In this document: piece by piece, positions 1 to 8,915 of the stretch
How positions within the stretch are numbered: position 1 is the stretch's first letter
Layout of the letters: every line of letters starts with the position of its first letter
Assembly (NCBI RefSeq): GCF_014655295.1
Contig: NZ_BNBI01000018.1
Coordinates: 103,281-167,280 of the forward strand
DNA length: 64,000 nucleotides
Origin: Streptomyces fumanus
GTDB lineage: Bacteria; Actinomycetota; Actinomycetes; Streptomycetales; Streptomycetaceae
Direction: 5' to 3'
Program-made: the position numbers and the translations under genes
The notes under the pieces: model-generated
The model's input: only the letters and a program-made list of their open reading frames with translations
The model's database searches: none
What the model was told of the DNA's origin: nothing

Positions 1-724
1 GCGAGCGCGGGTAGACCTGGCCGACGGAGGTGAACGCCTGCCCGAAGCCGAGGTGCCCGGCGATCCGCCGCTCCAGCTCCGCGAGCTTGTCCGCGTCACC
101 GCCGAGCAGGTCCAGCATGTCCTGGGCGGTGCCGACCGGCCCCTTGACGCCGCGCAGCGGGTAGCGGCCGAGCAGCTCCTCGACCCGGGCGTAGGCGACC
201 AGCAGCTCGTCGGCGGCGGTGGCGAAGCGCTTGCCCAGCGTGGTGGCCTGCGCCGCGACATTGTGCGAGCGGCCGGCCATGACCAGCTCGGCGTACTCCC
301 CGGCCAGCTTGCCCAGGCGGGCCAGGACGGCGACGGCGCGGTCCCGCACCAGCTCCAGGGAGAGCCGGATCTGAAGCTGCTCGACGTTCTCCGTCAGGTC
401 CCGGGAGGTCATGCCCTTGTGCACGTGCTCCTGCCCGGCGAGGGCGTTGAACTCCTCGATCCGCGCCTTCACGTCGTGCCGGGTGACCTTCTCGCGCTCG
501 GCGATCGACGCGAGGTCGACCTGGTCCAGGACGCGCTCGTAGGCGGCGATCGCCTCGTCGGGCACCTCGATGCCGAGGTCCTTCTGCGCCCGCAGCACGG
601 CGAGCCAGAGCTGCCGCTCCAGTCTCACCTTCTGCTCGGGCGACCAGAGGACGGCCAGTTCGGCGGAGGCGTAGCGTCCGGCGAGGACGTTGGGGATGCG
701 GGGCTTGGCGGGAGCGGAAGTCAC
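1..724 (-). CDS. purB: adenylosuccinate lyase, N-terminal part (runs off window)
   Basis: About 241 N-terminal residues of adenylosuccinate lyase, the cytoplasmic purine enzyme that releases fumarate from SAICAR and from adenylosuccinate. I read VTSAPAKPRIPNVLAGRYAS at the start, then the fumarase/aspartase-superfamily helical core with HKGMTSRDLTENVEQLQIRL and GRSHNVAAQATTLGKR, which fit the purine-specific branch. The family is about 470-480 residues, so the second half, including the flexible signature loop near SSxMPxKxNP, lies outside the window. The GTG start is chosen because the protein begins there in homologues as I recall them, and because a TAGAAT -10 hexamer sits 8 nt upstream with no Shine-Dalgarno, which suggests a leaderless message. 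Confidence 0.95.
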   Translation of the reverse strand, partial: MTSAPAKPRIPNVLAGRYASAELAVLWSPEQKVRLERQLWLAVLRAQKDLGIEVPDEAIAAYERVLDQVDLASIAEREKVTRHDVKARIEEFNALAGQEHVHKGMTSRDLTENVEQLQIRLSLELVRDRAVAVLARLGKLAGEYAELVMAGRSHNVAAQATTLGKRFATAADELLVAYARVEELLGRYPLRGVKGPVGTAQDMLDLLGGDADKLAELERRIAGHLGFGQAFTSVGQVYPRS

Positions 725-738
725 GGATACGGATTCTA
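725..738 (-). promoter_or_regulatory. leaderless-type promoter -10 of purB
   Basis: On the minus strand TAGAAT occupies 733-738 and is followed 8 nt later by the GTG start. No purine-rich ribosome site lies between. This is the usual arrangement of leaderless Streptomyces transcripts. No convincing -35 hexamer is visible at 17-18 nt upstream, so the assignment rests on the -10 alone. Confidence 0.4.
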
Positions 739-803
739 CTGGCGATTCGTGCAGGCCGGCGCCGAGGGGGGAGCTGGAGGAACCTACGAGGGCGGCGCCG
801 GGA

Positions 804-1586
804 TCACCCCAGGGGGCCGTCGTAGGGCAGCAGCTCCGGCCGCTTGGGCGGGCGGCCGTCGCCGGAGGAGCGGCCGGTCAGCCGGCGGCCGATCCAGGGC
901 AGCAGGTGCTGCCGGGCGAACTGGAGGTCGGCGGCCCGGCGCAGCACCCAGCCCGGCGGCAGCGCGGTCGGCAGCGGGACGTGCCACTCCGGGTCCTCGG
1001 CCTCGTACCCGAGCGTCTGCCACACCGCCTCGGCGACCCGCCGGTGCCCCTCGGCGGTCAGGTGCAGCCGGTCCACGTCCCACAGCCGCGGATCGGCCAG
1101 CGCGGGCGCCCCGTACAGGTCGACGACGACGGCGCCGTGCCGGGCGGCGAGGTCGTCGATGCAGGCGAACAGCGCCTCCATGCGGGGCCGGAACCGCTCC
1201 AGGACCGGGCCCCGGCGGCCGGGGCTGCGCATCAGCACCAGTTGCTTGCAGTTCGGGGCCAGCCGCTCCACCGCCTCGGTGAGCAGACCGCGCACCCGGC
1301 CCATGTCGCACTTGGGCCGCAGGGTGTCGTTGAGCCCGCCGACCAGGGTGATCACGTCCGCGCCCAGCGCCGCGGCCACGTCCACCTGCTCGTCGACGAT
1401 CTGCCCGATCAGCTTGCCGCGCACGGCGAGGTTGGCGTACCGGAATCCGGGGGTGCGGGCGGCCATCCGGGCGGCGAGCAGATCCGCCCAGCCCCGGTAG
1501 GAGCCGTCGGGCAGCAGGTCCGACATGCCCTCGGTGAAGGAGTCGCCGACCGCGACCAGGCTGGTGTACGTGGGGTTCTTCTGCAT
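804..1586 (-). CDS. SGNH/GDSL-family hydrolase
   Basis: A 260-residue esterase/lipase-type hydrolase of the SGNH superfamily. Block I is VAVGDSFTEG with the catalytic Ser, the block II Gly is in NLAVRGKLIGQIV, block III is GGLND with the oxyanion Asn, and block V is DRLHLTAEGH with the Asp-His pair. No signal peptide or membrane helix is seen, so it is probably cytoplasmic. I start at the ATG giving MQKNPTYTSL. An in-frame GTG 27 nt upstream is possible, but TACCAT at 1597-1602 fits a -10 for the shorter form. The C-terminal 60 residues are Pro/Arg-rich. The substrate cannot be told from sequence. It sits downstream of two CBS membrane proteins with a gap of about 65 bp. Confidence 0.85.
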   Translation of the reverse strand: MQKNPTYTSLVAVGDSFTEGMSDLLPDGSYRGWADLLAARMAARTPGFRYANLAVRGKLIGQIVDEQVDVAAALGADVITLVGGLNDTLRPKCDMGRVRGLLTEAVERLAPNCKQLVLMRSPGRRGPVLERFRPRMEALFACIDDLAARHGAVVVDLYGAPALADPRLWDVDRLHLTAEGHRRVAEAVWQTLGYEAEDPEWHVPLPTALPPGWVLRRAADLQFARQHLLPWIGRRLTGRSSGDGRPPKRPELLPYDGPLG

Positions 1587-1652
1587 GGCGACAGCGATGG
1601 TATCCCGGGGCACCCGATCGCATACCAGCCGGTCGGTGACCCGGCCGCCGGG

Positions 1653-2666
1653 TCAGGGCAGCCGGCCGAACAGCTCCCGCAGCACGTCCTCCATGGTCAC
1701 CAGCCCCGCCAGCCTGCCGTCCGCGCCGAGCACGGCGGCCACGTGGGTGCGGCTCCGGCGCATCGCGGTCAGCACGTCGTCGAGCGGTGTGCCCTCCCGC
1801 ACCCGGGCGATCGGCCGCATGTCCCGCAGGGTGAACGGCGCCTCGCGCGGCGAGGCGTCCAGGGCGTCCTTCACATGGAGGTAGCCGACGATCCGCCGCC
1901 CGTCGTCCACCACCGGGAACCGGGAGAACCCGGACTCGGCGGAGAGCCGCTCCAACTGCTCCGGGGTGATGCCCACGCGCGCGTGCACCACGCGTTCCAG
2001 CGGCAGCACCACGTCCCGCACCGGCCGCCGCCCCAGCTCCAGGGCGTCGTGCAGCCGCTCCTGGGCGCGGTCGTCGATGAGCCCGGCTTCCCCGGCGTCC
2101 TTGACGATCTCGGCCAGCTCCGCGTCGGTGAACGTCGCCGCCACCTCGTTCTTCGCCTCCACCCGGAGCAGCTTCAGCAGGGCGTTGGCGACGGCGTTCA
2201 CCGTGAAGATCACCGGGCGCAGCGCCCGCGACAGCGCCACCAGCGGCGGCCCGAGCAGCAGCGCGCTGCGCACCGGCTCGGCCAGCGCGATGTTCTTCGG
2301 CACCATCTCGCCCAGCAGCATGTGCAGATACGTGGCCAGGGTCAGCGCGATCACGAAGGAGACCGCGTGGCCCGCGCCGGACGGCACGCCCACCGCGTGG
2401 AAGACCGGCTCCAGCAGGTGCGCGATGGCCGGTTCGGCGACGATGCCCAGCACCAGGGTGCACAGCGTGATGCCCAACTGGGCGGCGGCCAGCAGCGCGG
2501 AGACGTGCTCCAGCCCCCACAGCACGCTCCGCGCCCGCCGGTCGCCCTCGTCGGCGTACGGCTCGACCTGGCTGCGGCGGACCGAGATCAGCGCGAACTC
2601 GGCGCCCACGAAGAAGGCGTTGACGACCAGCGTCAGCAGGCCGATCAGCAGTTGTACGGCGGTCAC
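1653..2666 (-). CDS. DUF21/CBS-domain membrane protein (hemolysin/CorC-like), short paralogue
   Basis: A 337-residue CNNM/CorC-type protein. Residues about 1-190 form the DUF21 transmembrane region (MTAVQLLIGLLTLVVNAFFVGAEFALI, later TYLHMLLGEMVPKNIALAEP), followed by a paired CBS module at about 205-335 (DVVLPLERVVHARV, SRFPVVDDGRRIVGYLHVKD, THVAAVLGADGRLAGLVTMEDVLRELFG). It lacks the C-terminal CorC_HlyC domain found in its neighbour. Family members bind nucleotides through CBS domains and are linked to Mg2+/divalent-cation movement; the name hemolysin is historical. Its start overlaps the stop of the upstream paralogue by 4 bp, so the two are translationally coupled and may form a heteromer. 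Confidence 0.9.
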   Translation of the reverse strand: MTAVQLLIGLLTLVVNAFFVGAEFALISVRRSQVEPYADEGDRRARSVLWGLEHVSALLAAAQLGITLCTLVLGIVAEPAIAHLLEPVFHAVGVPSGAGHAVSFVIALTLATYLHMLLGEMVPKNIALAEPVRSALLLGPPLVALSRALRPVIFTVNAVANALLKLLRVEAKNEVAATFTDAELAEIVKDAGEAGLIDDRAQERLHDALELGRRPVRDVVLPLERVVHARVGITPEQLERLSAESGFSRFPVVDDGRRIVGYLHVKDALDASPREAPFTLRDMRPIARVREGTPLDDVLTAMRRSRTHVAAVLGADGRLAGLVTMEDVLRELFGRLP

Positions 2667-4009
2667 CGCCCGGCCTCCTCGTCCCCGGCGGCGGGCCGCC
2701 GGTCGTCCAGCGGGGCGTGCAGCAGCACCCGGGCGGCCCGGTGGCCGGTGGCGTCCACGACGTCCAGCCGCCAGCCCGCCACCCGGACGATGTCACCGGC
2801 CTCCGGGATCCGGCCCAGCCCCGCCGCGACCAGCCCCGCCAGCGTCTCGTACGGCCCCTCCGGCGCCCGCAGCCCGAGGCGCGCGAGCCGGTCCAGCCGG
2901 GCCGAGCCGTCCGCCCGGTACAGGGCGCGGCCCAGCTCGTCGGTGCCGGCCGGGGCCAGCTCGGGCGTCTCGTGCGGGTCGTGCTCGTCGCGGACCTCGC
3001 CGACCACCTCCTCCACGATGTCCTCCAGCGTGGCCACGCCCGCCGTCCCGCCGTACTCGTCGATCACCACGGCCATGGTGCGCCGCCCGGAGAGCCGGTC
3101 CAGCAGCCGGTCGACGGTGAGCGTGGCCGGCACCAGCAGCGGCTCGCGCATCAGATCGGCGACGGGGACGTGCGGCCGGCGCCCGGCGGGCACGGCCAGG
3201 ACGTCCTTGATGTGCGCGGTGCCCACCACCGCGTCCAGGCTGTCCCGGTAGACGGGGAACCGGGACAGCCCGGTCGCCCGGGTCGCGTTCGCCACGTCCT
3301 CGCAGGTCGCCCGGGACTCCAGGGCGATCACCTGCACGCGCGGGGTCATCACGTTCTCCGCGGTCAGGTCGGCCAGGTTCAGCGTCCGGACGAACAGCTC
3401 GGCGGTGTCCGCCTCCAGGGCGCCCTCCTTGGCGGAGTGCCGGGCCAGCGCCGCCAGCTCCTGCGGCCCCCGCGCGGAGGCCAGCTCCTCGGCGGGCTCC
3501 ACGCCGAGCCGGCGCACCACACGGTTGGCCGTGTTGTTGAGATGGGTGATGAAGGGCCGGAAGGCGGCGCTGAACCAGCGCTGGGGCGTGGCCACCCGCC
3601 GGGCCACCGCGAGCGGCGAGGAGATCGCCCAGTTCTTCGGCACCAGCTCGCCGACCACCATCAGCACCACCGTCGACAGGGCGGTGCCCAGCACCAGCGC
3701 GATCGAGGAGGCCGTCGACGGGGACGCGCCGAGGGCCCGCAGCGGGCCCGCGAGCAGCGCGGCGACCGAGGGCTCGGCCAGCATGCCGACCACCAGGTTG
3801 GTGACCGTGATGCCGAGCTGCGCCCCGGAGAGCTGGAACGTCAGGTTGCGTACGGCCTTCAGGGCGCCGGCCGCCCCGCGCTCCCCGCGCGCCGCGGCCC
3901 GCTCCAGCTCACCGCGTTCGACGGTGGTCAGGGAGAACTCGGCCGCGACGAAGGCGCCGCAGGCCAGCGAGAGCAGGACGGCCACCAGCAGCAGGAGCAC
4001 TTCGGTCAT
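2663..4009 (-). CDS. DUF21/CBS/CorC_HlyC membrane protein (hemolysin family), long paralogue
   Basis: A 448-residue CNNM/CorC-like membrane protein. Domains in order: DUF21 with about four hydrophobic segments (about 1-195; MVVGELVPKNWAIS motif), a CBS pair (about 210-335; MTPRVQVIALE, SRFPVYRDSLDAVVGTAHIKDVL, MAVVIDEYGGTAGVATLEDIVEEVVGE), then the CorC_HlyC domain (about 345-435) with the GWRLDVVDATGHRAARV end. Expected at the plasma membrane with cytoplasmic CBS domains, in cation homeostasis. It is the first gene of a two-gene unit: its ATGA overlap with the shorter paralogue implies one transcript. Two tandem CNNM genes are common in Streptomyces. Confidence 0.92.
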   Translation of the reverse strand: MTEVLLLLVAVLLSLACGAFVAAEFSLTTVERGELERAAARGERGAAGALKAVRNLTFQLSGAQLGITVTNLVVGMLAEPSVAALLAGPLRALGASPSTASSIALVLGTALSTVVLMVVGELVPKNWAISSPLAVARRVATPQRWFSAAFRPFITHLNNTANRVVRRLGVEPAEELASARGPQELAALARHSAKEGALEADTAELFVRTLNLADLTAENVMTPRVQVIALESRATCEDVANATRATGLSRFPVYRDSLDAVVGTAHIKDVLAVPAGRRPHVPVADLMREPLLVPATLTVDRLLDRLSGRRTMAVVIDEYGGTAGVATLEDIVEEVVGEVRDEHDPHETPELAPAGTDELGRALYRADGSARLDRLARLGLRAPEGPYETLAGLVAAGLGRIPEAGDIVRVAGWRLDVVDATGHRAARVLLHAPLDDRRPAAGDEEAGR

Positions 4010-4132
4010 CGGGTCACCTCCGTCCCATGATCGGCCAGGACGGGGCGGTACGCGCGTCGTCGCATGCCGTGCGGTTCACCGGTCATGGTCCGCCAAGTCG
4101 CCCGCGCCGGGTAAACGATCGGCAAAGAACGG

Positions 4133-4555
4133 TCAGGTGAGGTGCTTCACCCAGCGCCGCCACCGTTCCTCGGGCCGGTACCCGGCGGCCCGCCAGGCGT
4201 GCTGCGCCCGCTCGTTGCGGACCAGCACCATCGCGTCGCCGCGCCGCCCGCCGAGCGCCACGAACCGTTCCTCGGCGGCGGCGAGCAGCGCCGAGGCGAT
4301 GCCCCGGCGCCGGTGGTCCGGATGGACCGCGAGCCGGTACAGATGGCAGCGCCAGCCGTCGAACCCGGCGATCACCGTGCCGACCAGCGTGCCGTCCCGC
4401 TCCCCGAGGAGCAGCGCCCCGGGGTCGCGGGCGACCAGGTGCTCCACCCCGCTCCGGTCGTCGCTGATGCTCGTGCCCTCGGCGGCCACCTTCCAGAAGG
4501 CCAGCACATCGTCCAGGTCGTCGGGCGTCGCGGCCCGTATCCGCAGGTCGGTCAT
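4133..4555 (-). CDS. GNAT-family N-acetyltransferase
   Basis: A 140-residue single-domain GNAT acetyltransferase, expected to move acetyl from acetyl-CoA to an amine. The acetyl-CoA motif A is LYRLAVHPDHRRRGIASALL with the R/Q-x-x-G-x-A core, preceded by the beta-strand GTVIAGFDGWRCHLY. The N-terminus MTDLRIRAATPDDLDDVLAFWK is canonical. It is monocistronic, about 120 bp from the start of the CBS gene pair and about 80 bp from the oxidoreductase upstream. The substrate is unknown; the short single domain and isolated position give no pathway clue. Confidence 0.88.
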   Translation of the reverse strand: MTDLRIRAATPDDLDDVLAFWKVAAEGTSISDDRSGVEHLVARDPGALLLGERDGTLVGTVIAGFDGWRCHLYRLAVHPDHRRRGIASALLAAAEERFVALGGRRGDAMVLVRNERAQHAWRAAGYRPEERWRRWVKHLT

Positions 4556-4638
4556 GCGGCGACCTCACCACACCCGCCGCCGGACGGCACCGGAATTCCG
4601 CGATCCGGACGGCCCGCCGGCCGGGCGGCCCGGCCGGC

Positions 4639-5529
4639 TCACCGGCCGCGCAGCTCGGCCAGCACCGGCGCGAACGCCTCCATGGACGGCTCCAGCACGG
4701 TCAGGTACGAGAACCCGTACCGCTCGCGCTGGGCCAGCACCTGGTCGACGATCCGGTCCAGCGGTCCGGCGAGCAGCAGCGGCAGGTCGAGGATCTGCTC
4801 CACGGTGGAGCCGGGGAGCTGCTCGGTCAGCGGCCGGGCGACGGCCTCGCGGTCGTCGGTGACGGCCACCATCTGGATGAGCAGATTGAGCTCCGCCTCC
4901 TCCGCGCGGCCGGCGGCCAGCTCCCGGTACCGGGCGACCCGTTCGTCCAGTTCCCCGGCGGAGATCGGCACCAACTGCCCGGTGGTGCTGCCCGGCACCG
5001 AGCGGGCGCCGGTGAAGGCCGCGATGTCGGCGTGCTCGGCGGCCAGCCGCAGCACCCGGTCGCCGTTGCCGCCGATCATCAGCGGCACCCGGGGTTCCTG
5101 CGCGGGCCGCGGCCGGTGCTCGGGGGAGTCCAGCAGCTCGCGCAGTTCCTCGACCGTGCGCCGCAGCCGGTCCACCCGCTCGCCCGGCGATCCGAACGGC
5201 AGCCCCGCCGCGGTGTGCTCGGCCGCCACGTACCCGGTGCCGAGCCCCACCTCCAGCCGTCCGCCGGTCAGCGCGTCGGTCGTGGCGACCTCGCGGGCCA
5301 GCAGCGCCGGGTTCCAGAAGGCGGCGTTGAGCACGAACGTGCCCAGCCGGACCCGCTCGGTCACCCCGGCCGCCGCGACCAGCGCCGGGAACGGGGCGAC
5401 CATGCCGAGGTGGTCGGGGACCAGGATCACGTCGTAGCCCAGTTCCTCGGCCCGGCGGCACTTGGCCTGCCACTCCTCCAGGGGCGCGGGGACGGTCAGG
5501 TTCACGCCGAAGCGGAACGGACGGGACAT
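4639..5529 (-). CDS. LLM-class (luciferase-like) F420-dependent oxidoreductase
   Basis: A 296-residue luciferase-like TIM-barrel oxidoreductase. The start MSRPFRFGVNLTVPAPLEEW and the segments YDVILVPDHLGMVAPFPALV, RVRLGTFVLNAAFWNPALLAREV and GGRLEVGLGTGYVAAEH match the TIGR03621-like subgroup of probable F420-dependent enzymes as I recall it. The cofactor is expected to be F420 rather than FMN, but this is family inference. The open frame extends upstream, yet MSRPF is the conserved start. It follows bioD on the same strand with a gap of about 120 bp; there is no sign that it belongs to biotin synthesis. Confidence 0.85.
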   Translation of the reverse strand: MSRPFRFGVNLTVPAPLEEWQAKCRRAEELGYDVILVPDHLGMVAPFPALVAAAGVTERVRLGTFVLNAAFWNPALLAREVATTDALTGGRLEVGLGTGYVAAEHTAAGLPFGSPGERVDRLRRTVEELRELLDSPEHRPRPAQEPRVPLMIGGNGDRVLRLAAEHADIAAFTGARSVPGSTTGQLVPISAGELDERVARYRELAAGRAEEAELNLLIQMVAVTDDREAVARPLTEQLPGSTVEQILDLPLLLAGPLDRIVDQVLAQRERYGFSYLTVLEPSMEAFAPVLAELRGR

Positions 5530-5653
5530 GCGGACTCCCTTCGCGAGCACGCCAGTTGGGTTGCCGTCCGCGATTCCATCACCCGGCCGGGAGGCCCGCC
5601 AGCGTATTCGCCGACGGGCCCGCCCGGCCCCCGTGTCCCGGACGCCCAGCCCC

Positions 5654-6370
5654 TCACGGCGACTGGCGGACCGTGAACGTCTCCGCGTCCCAGGTGCCGT
5701 GCAGGCGCGGGGCGAGCCACCGCGGGGCCGTGGCCCGGAAGGCGGCCGGGGCGAGGCCGGACGCCCCGGCGGGCAGCGCGCCGAGCAGCGGGGCACCGGC
5801 CACGTCCGGCAGGTCGGCCACATTGCAGCGGGCGGCCAGGTCCGGACGCTCGGGCCAGCTCCCGATCACCACACCGAGCAGCTCGATCCCCCGGGCAGCG
5901 AGTTCACGCGCCGTCAGCTCCGTGGTGTTCAGCGTGCCCAGCCCCGCCGCCGCCACCACCAGCACCGGCGCCCGGAGCAGCGCGGCGGCGTCGGCCAGGG
6001 TGCCGCCCGCCGCGTCGTACCGTACGAGCAGCCCGCCCGCGCCCTCGACCAGGACCAGGTCGTGCTCGGTGGCCAGTTTGGCCGCGGTCTCCGCCACCTG
6101 GTCCGGGCGTACCGGCGCCCGCCCGGCCCGCCGTGCGGCCGTGGCCGGCGCCAGCGGCTCCGGATAGCGGTCGACCTCCACGGCCGTCACCGCGCCCGCG
6201 AGCCGCGCGACCTCCTGGGCGTCCCCGGGCTCGTCCGGCGCCACCCCGGTCTGCGCGGCCTTCAGCACGGCCACCGACCGGCCGGCCGCCAGCGCGCTCG
6301 CCGCGACGGCGGCGGTCACCACCGTCTTGCCGACCTCGGTGCCCGTCCCCGTGATCACCACGACCGTCAT
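5654..6370 (-). CDS. bioD: ATP-dependent dethiobiotin synthetase
   Basis: A 238-residue dethiobiotin synthetase: closes the ureido ring of 7,8-diaminopelargonate with CO2 and ATP, the third step of biotin ring assembly. The P-loop is ITGTGTEVGKTVV at residues about 6-18, the substrate/carbamate loop KAAQTG follows near residue 37, and LVEGAGGLLVRYD near residue 115 holds the catalytic acidic/Gly loop. The length fits the family (about 225-240). The start lies 1 bp after the bioA stop, so bioA and bioD are co-translated. It is the last gene of the minus-strand bioB-bioA-bioD unit. Confidence 0.96.
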   Translation of the reverse strand: MTVVVITGTGTEVGKTVVTAAVAASALAAGRSVAVLKAAQTGVAPDEPGDAQEVARLAGAVTAVEVDRYPEPLAPATAARRAGRAPVRPDQVAETAAKLATEHDLVLVEGAGGLLVRYDAAGGTLADAAALLRAPVLVVAAAGLGTLNTTELTARELAARGIELLGVVIGSWPERPDLAARCNVADLPDVAGAPLLGALPAGASGLAPAAFRATAPRWLAPRLHGTWDAETFTVRQSP

Positions 6371-6371
6371 G

Positions 6372-7652
6372 TCATCCCTCCCGCGCCGCGGCGCACACCG
6401 CGCGCCCGATCCGCGCCACGTCCGTGTCCCCGGTGACGTACGGCGGCATGGTGTAGACCAGATCGCGGAACGGCCGCAGCCACACGCCCTCGCGTACCGC
6501 CGCGGCCGTCGCCGCCCGCAGGTCGACGGGGTGGTCGAGCTGCACCACCCCGATGGCGCCGAGCACCCGTACGTCCCGTACGCCCGGGAGCCCGGCGGCG
6601 GGCGCCAGCCCGTCCCGCAGCCCCGCCTCGATCCGTTTCACCTCGGCCCGCCAGTCCTGGCCGAGCAGCAGCCCGATCGACGCGCACGCCACGGCCGCCG
6701 CCAGCGGATTGGCCATGAACGTCGGCCCGTGCGCCAGCACCGGCACCTCGCCCCGGGAGATCCCCTCGGCCACCCGGGACGTGCACAGCGTCGCCGCCAT
6801 CGTCAGATAGCCGCCGGTCAGCGCCTTGCCCACGCACATCACATCCGGCGTGACCGCCGCGTGCTCGGCCGCGAACAGCGCACCCGTCCGCCCGAACCCG
6901 GTCGCGATCTCGTCGAACACCAGCAGCACGTCATGGGCGTCGCACGCCTCGCGCAGCACCCGCAGATACGCGGGGGAGTGGAACCGCATCCCGCCCGCTC
7001 CCTGCACCACCGGCTCCACGATCACCGCGGCCAGCTCGTCGGCGTGCCGCCCGACCAGGGCCCGCAGATGCTCCGCGTACGCCTCCTCGTATCCGGCCGG
7101 GGGCGCGTCCGCGAACACCTGACGCGGCAGCGCCCCGCTCCACAGGCCGTGCATCCCGCCCTCCGGGTCGCACACCGACATCGGGTGCCAGGTGTCGCCG
7201 TGGTAGCCGCCGCGCCAGGTCAGCAGCCGCCGCTTGCCGGGCCGGCCGAGCGAACGCCAGTACTGGAGGCACATCTTGAGGGCGACCTCGACGGAGACCG
7301 ACCCGGAGTCGGCGAGGAAGACGTGCTCCAGGCCCTGCGGCGACATGTCGACAAGGAGCTTCGCCAGGCGTACGGCGGGTTCGTGGGTGAGCCCGCCGAA
7401 CATCACGTGGCTCATCCGTGCCGTCTGCTCGCGCACGGCCTCGTTCAGCACCGGGTGGTTGTAGCCGTGGATCGCCGACCACCAGGACGACATGCCGTCG
7501 ACCAGTTCGCCGCCGCCGTCCGCCAGGCGCAGCCGGACCCCGCTCGCCGAGGCGACGACGAGCGGGTCCTGGCGGCCGGGCATGGGCCCGTACGGATGCC
7601 AGACGTGCCGCCGGTCCAGCTCCAGCAGCTCCGGCACGCTCAGGTCAGGCAT
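6372..7652 (-). CDS. bioA: adenosylmethionine-8-amino-7-oxononanoate aminotransferase
   Basis: A 426-residue PLP class-III aminotransferase converting 8-amino-7-oxononanoate to 7,8-diaminononanoate with S-adenosylmethionine as amino donor. Marks: N-terminal DRRHVWHPYGPM (BioA signature), SSWWSAIHGYNHPVLN, GGYHGDTWHPMSV, PLP-Asp region LLVFDEIATGFGRTG, and Schiff-base Lys in CVGKALTGGYLTMAAT. The open frame runs further upstream, but MPDLSVPELL is the start that places the motifs correctly. The start overlaps the 3' end of bioB by 8 bp, and bioD follows after 1 bp. Confidence 0.96.
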   Translation of the reverse strand: MPDLSVPELLELDRRHVWHPYGPMPGRQDPLVVASASGVRLRLADGGGELVDGMSSWWSAIHGYNHPVLNEAVREQTARMSHVMFGGLTHEPAVRLAKLLVDMSPQGLEHVFLADSGSVSVEVALKMCLQYWRSLGRPGKRRLLTWRGGYHGDTWHPMSVCDPEGGMHGLWSGALPRQVFADAPPAGYEEAYAEHLRALVGRHADELAAVIVEPVVQGAGGMRFHSPAYLRVLREACDAHDVLLVFDEIATGFGRTGALFAAEHAAVTPDVMCVGKALTGGYLTMAATLCTSRVAEGISRGEVPVLAHGPTFMANPLAAAVACASIGLLLGQDWRAEVKRIEAGLRDGLAPAAGLPGVRDVRVLGAIGVVQLDHPVDLRAATAAAVREGVWLRPFRDLVYTMPPYVTGDTDVARIGRAVCAAAREG

Positions 7653-8847
7653 TGGGCGCGAGGTCCGTCCCGGCACCCCGGCGGCGCACGGCGACCAGGT
7701 CGGTCCGCGGCCGCCCCGGGCCCGGAGCGGCGGCACCCGCACCGGCCGCCTCGTCCGTACCGCCCGCACACCCGGTACCGTCCGCACCGGTCGCGCAGCC
7801 CGCGCGACCGGCACGGTCCGCGCCGCACCCGCCGCGCTCGCCCGCCCGGTGCTCCGGCAGCGTCACCTGGTCGGTGCCCTCCACCTCGAACCCGGCGTCC
7901 GCGATCATCTCCAGGTCCGCCTTCCCGGCCTGGCCCTCACTGGTGAGGTAGTCGCCGAGGAAGATCGAGTTGGCCAGGTGCAGCGCCAGCGGCTGCAGCG
8001 TGCGCAGATGGACCTCCCGGCCGCCCGCGATGCGCACCTCCACGTCCGGGCAGACGAACCGCGTCATCGCCAGGATGCGCAGGCACCGCTGCGGGGTGAG
8101 GTGCCACTCCTTCTCCAGCGGCGTGCCCTCCATCGGGATCAGGAAGTTCACCGGCACCGAGTCCGGGTCCAGCGCGCGCAGCGAGAACACCACGTCGACC
8201 AGGTCCTCGTCGCTCTCGCCCATCCCGGCGATCAGCCCCGAGCACGCCGACAGCCCGGCCGCGTGCGCCTTGCGCACCGTGTCCACCCGATCGGCGTACG
8301 TGTGCGTGGTGGTGATCTCCCCGTACGTGGCCTCGGAGGTGTTGAGGTTGTGGTTGTAGGCGTCCGCCCCGGCCTCGCGCAGCCGTTCCGCCTGGCCGTC
8401 CGAGAGCAGTCCGAGGCAGGCGCAGACCTCCACGTCCCCGGTGCGCTCCTTGATCGCCCTGATGGTCTCGGAGACGCGGTCCACGTCCCGGTCGGTCGGG
8501 CCCCGGCCGCTGGCCACCAGGCACACCCGCTTGGCGCCCCCGGCCACGCCCGCCGCGGCGGCCTCGGACGCCTGATCGGGCTTGAGCCAGGTGTACTTGA
8601 GGATCTCGGCCGTGGAGCCGAGCCGCTGCGAGCAGTAGGAGCAGTCCTCGGGGCAGAGCCCGGACTTGAGGTTGACGAGATAGTTGAGCTTCACCCGTCG
8701 CCCGAACCAGTGCCGGCGCACCTTTCCGGCCGCGGCCACCACGTCGAGCAGATCGTCGTCGGAGGTCGCGAGGACGGCCAGCGCCTCCTCGCGGGTTGGC
8801 GGCTCGCGCCGAAGTCCCTTGTCCACCAGCGTGTTCAGCAGGTCCAT
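7645..8847 (-). CDS. bioB: biotin synthase with low-complexity C-terminal extension
   Basis: A 400-residue radical-SAM biotin synthase that inserts sulfur into dethiobiotin. The [4Fe-4S]/SAM motif CPEDCSYCSQ has Cys65, Cys69 and Cys72. The [2Fe-2S] region is supported by VCACLGLLSDGQ and VRIAGGREVHLR. Family proteins end near residue 330-350. Here about 60 more residues follow, rich in Gly, Ala, Arg and with extra Cys (GCGADRAGRAGCATGADG), and the last 8 bp overlap the bioA start. The tail has no recognisable domain and looks like GC-driven extension. First gene of the unit; the start lies 154 bp from divergent bioF. Confidence 0.96.
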   Translation of the reverse strand: MDLLNTLVDKGLRREPPTREEALAVLATSDDDLLDVVAAAGKVRRHWFGRRVKLNYLVNLKSGLCPEDCSYCSQRLGSTAEILKYTWLKPDQASEAAAAGVAGGAKRVCLVASGRGPTDRDVDRVSETIRAIKERTGDVEVCACLGLLSDGQAERLREAGADAYNHNLNTSEATYGEITTTHTYADRVDTVRKAHAAGLSACSGLIAGMGESDEDLVDVVFSLRALDPDSVPVNFLIPMEGTPLEKEWHLTPQRCLRILAMTRFVCPDVEVRIAGGREVHLRTLQPLALHLANSIFLGDYLTSEGQAGKADLEMIADAGFEVEGTDQVTLPEHRAGERGGCGADRAGRAGCATGADGTGCAGGTDEAAGAGAAAPGPGRPRTDLVAVRRRGAGTDLAPNA

Positions 8848-8915
8848 GGGAGCCGATCCTGTCCTACCGGACGGCCCCGGGCCAAGGAGACTTCATACAA
8901 CGAAGAGGGTTCGGT

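Noticed and set aside
53..1282. 409-codon frame opposite purB and the SGNH gene
   Set aside because: Antisense shadow with low-complexity Arg/Ala/Gly; real motifs are on the minus strand.
690..3251. Very long open frame opposite the SGNH and CBS genes
   Set aside because: It is antisense to three well-supported genes, is rich in Arg/Gln/His/Pro, and shows no domain. It arises from third-position GC bias.
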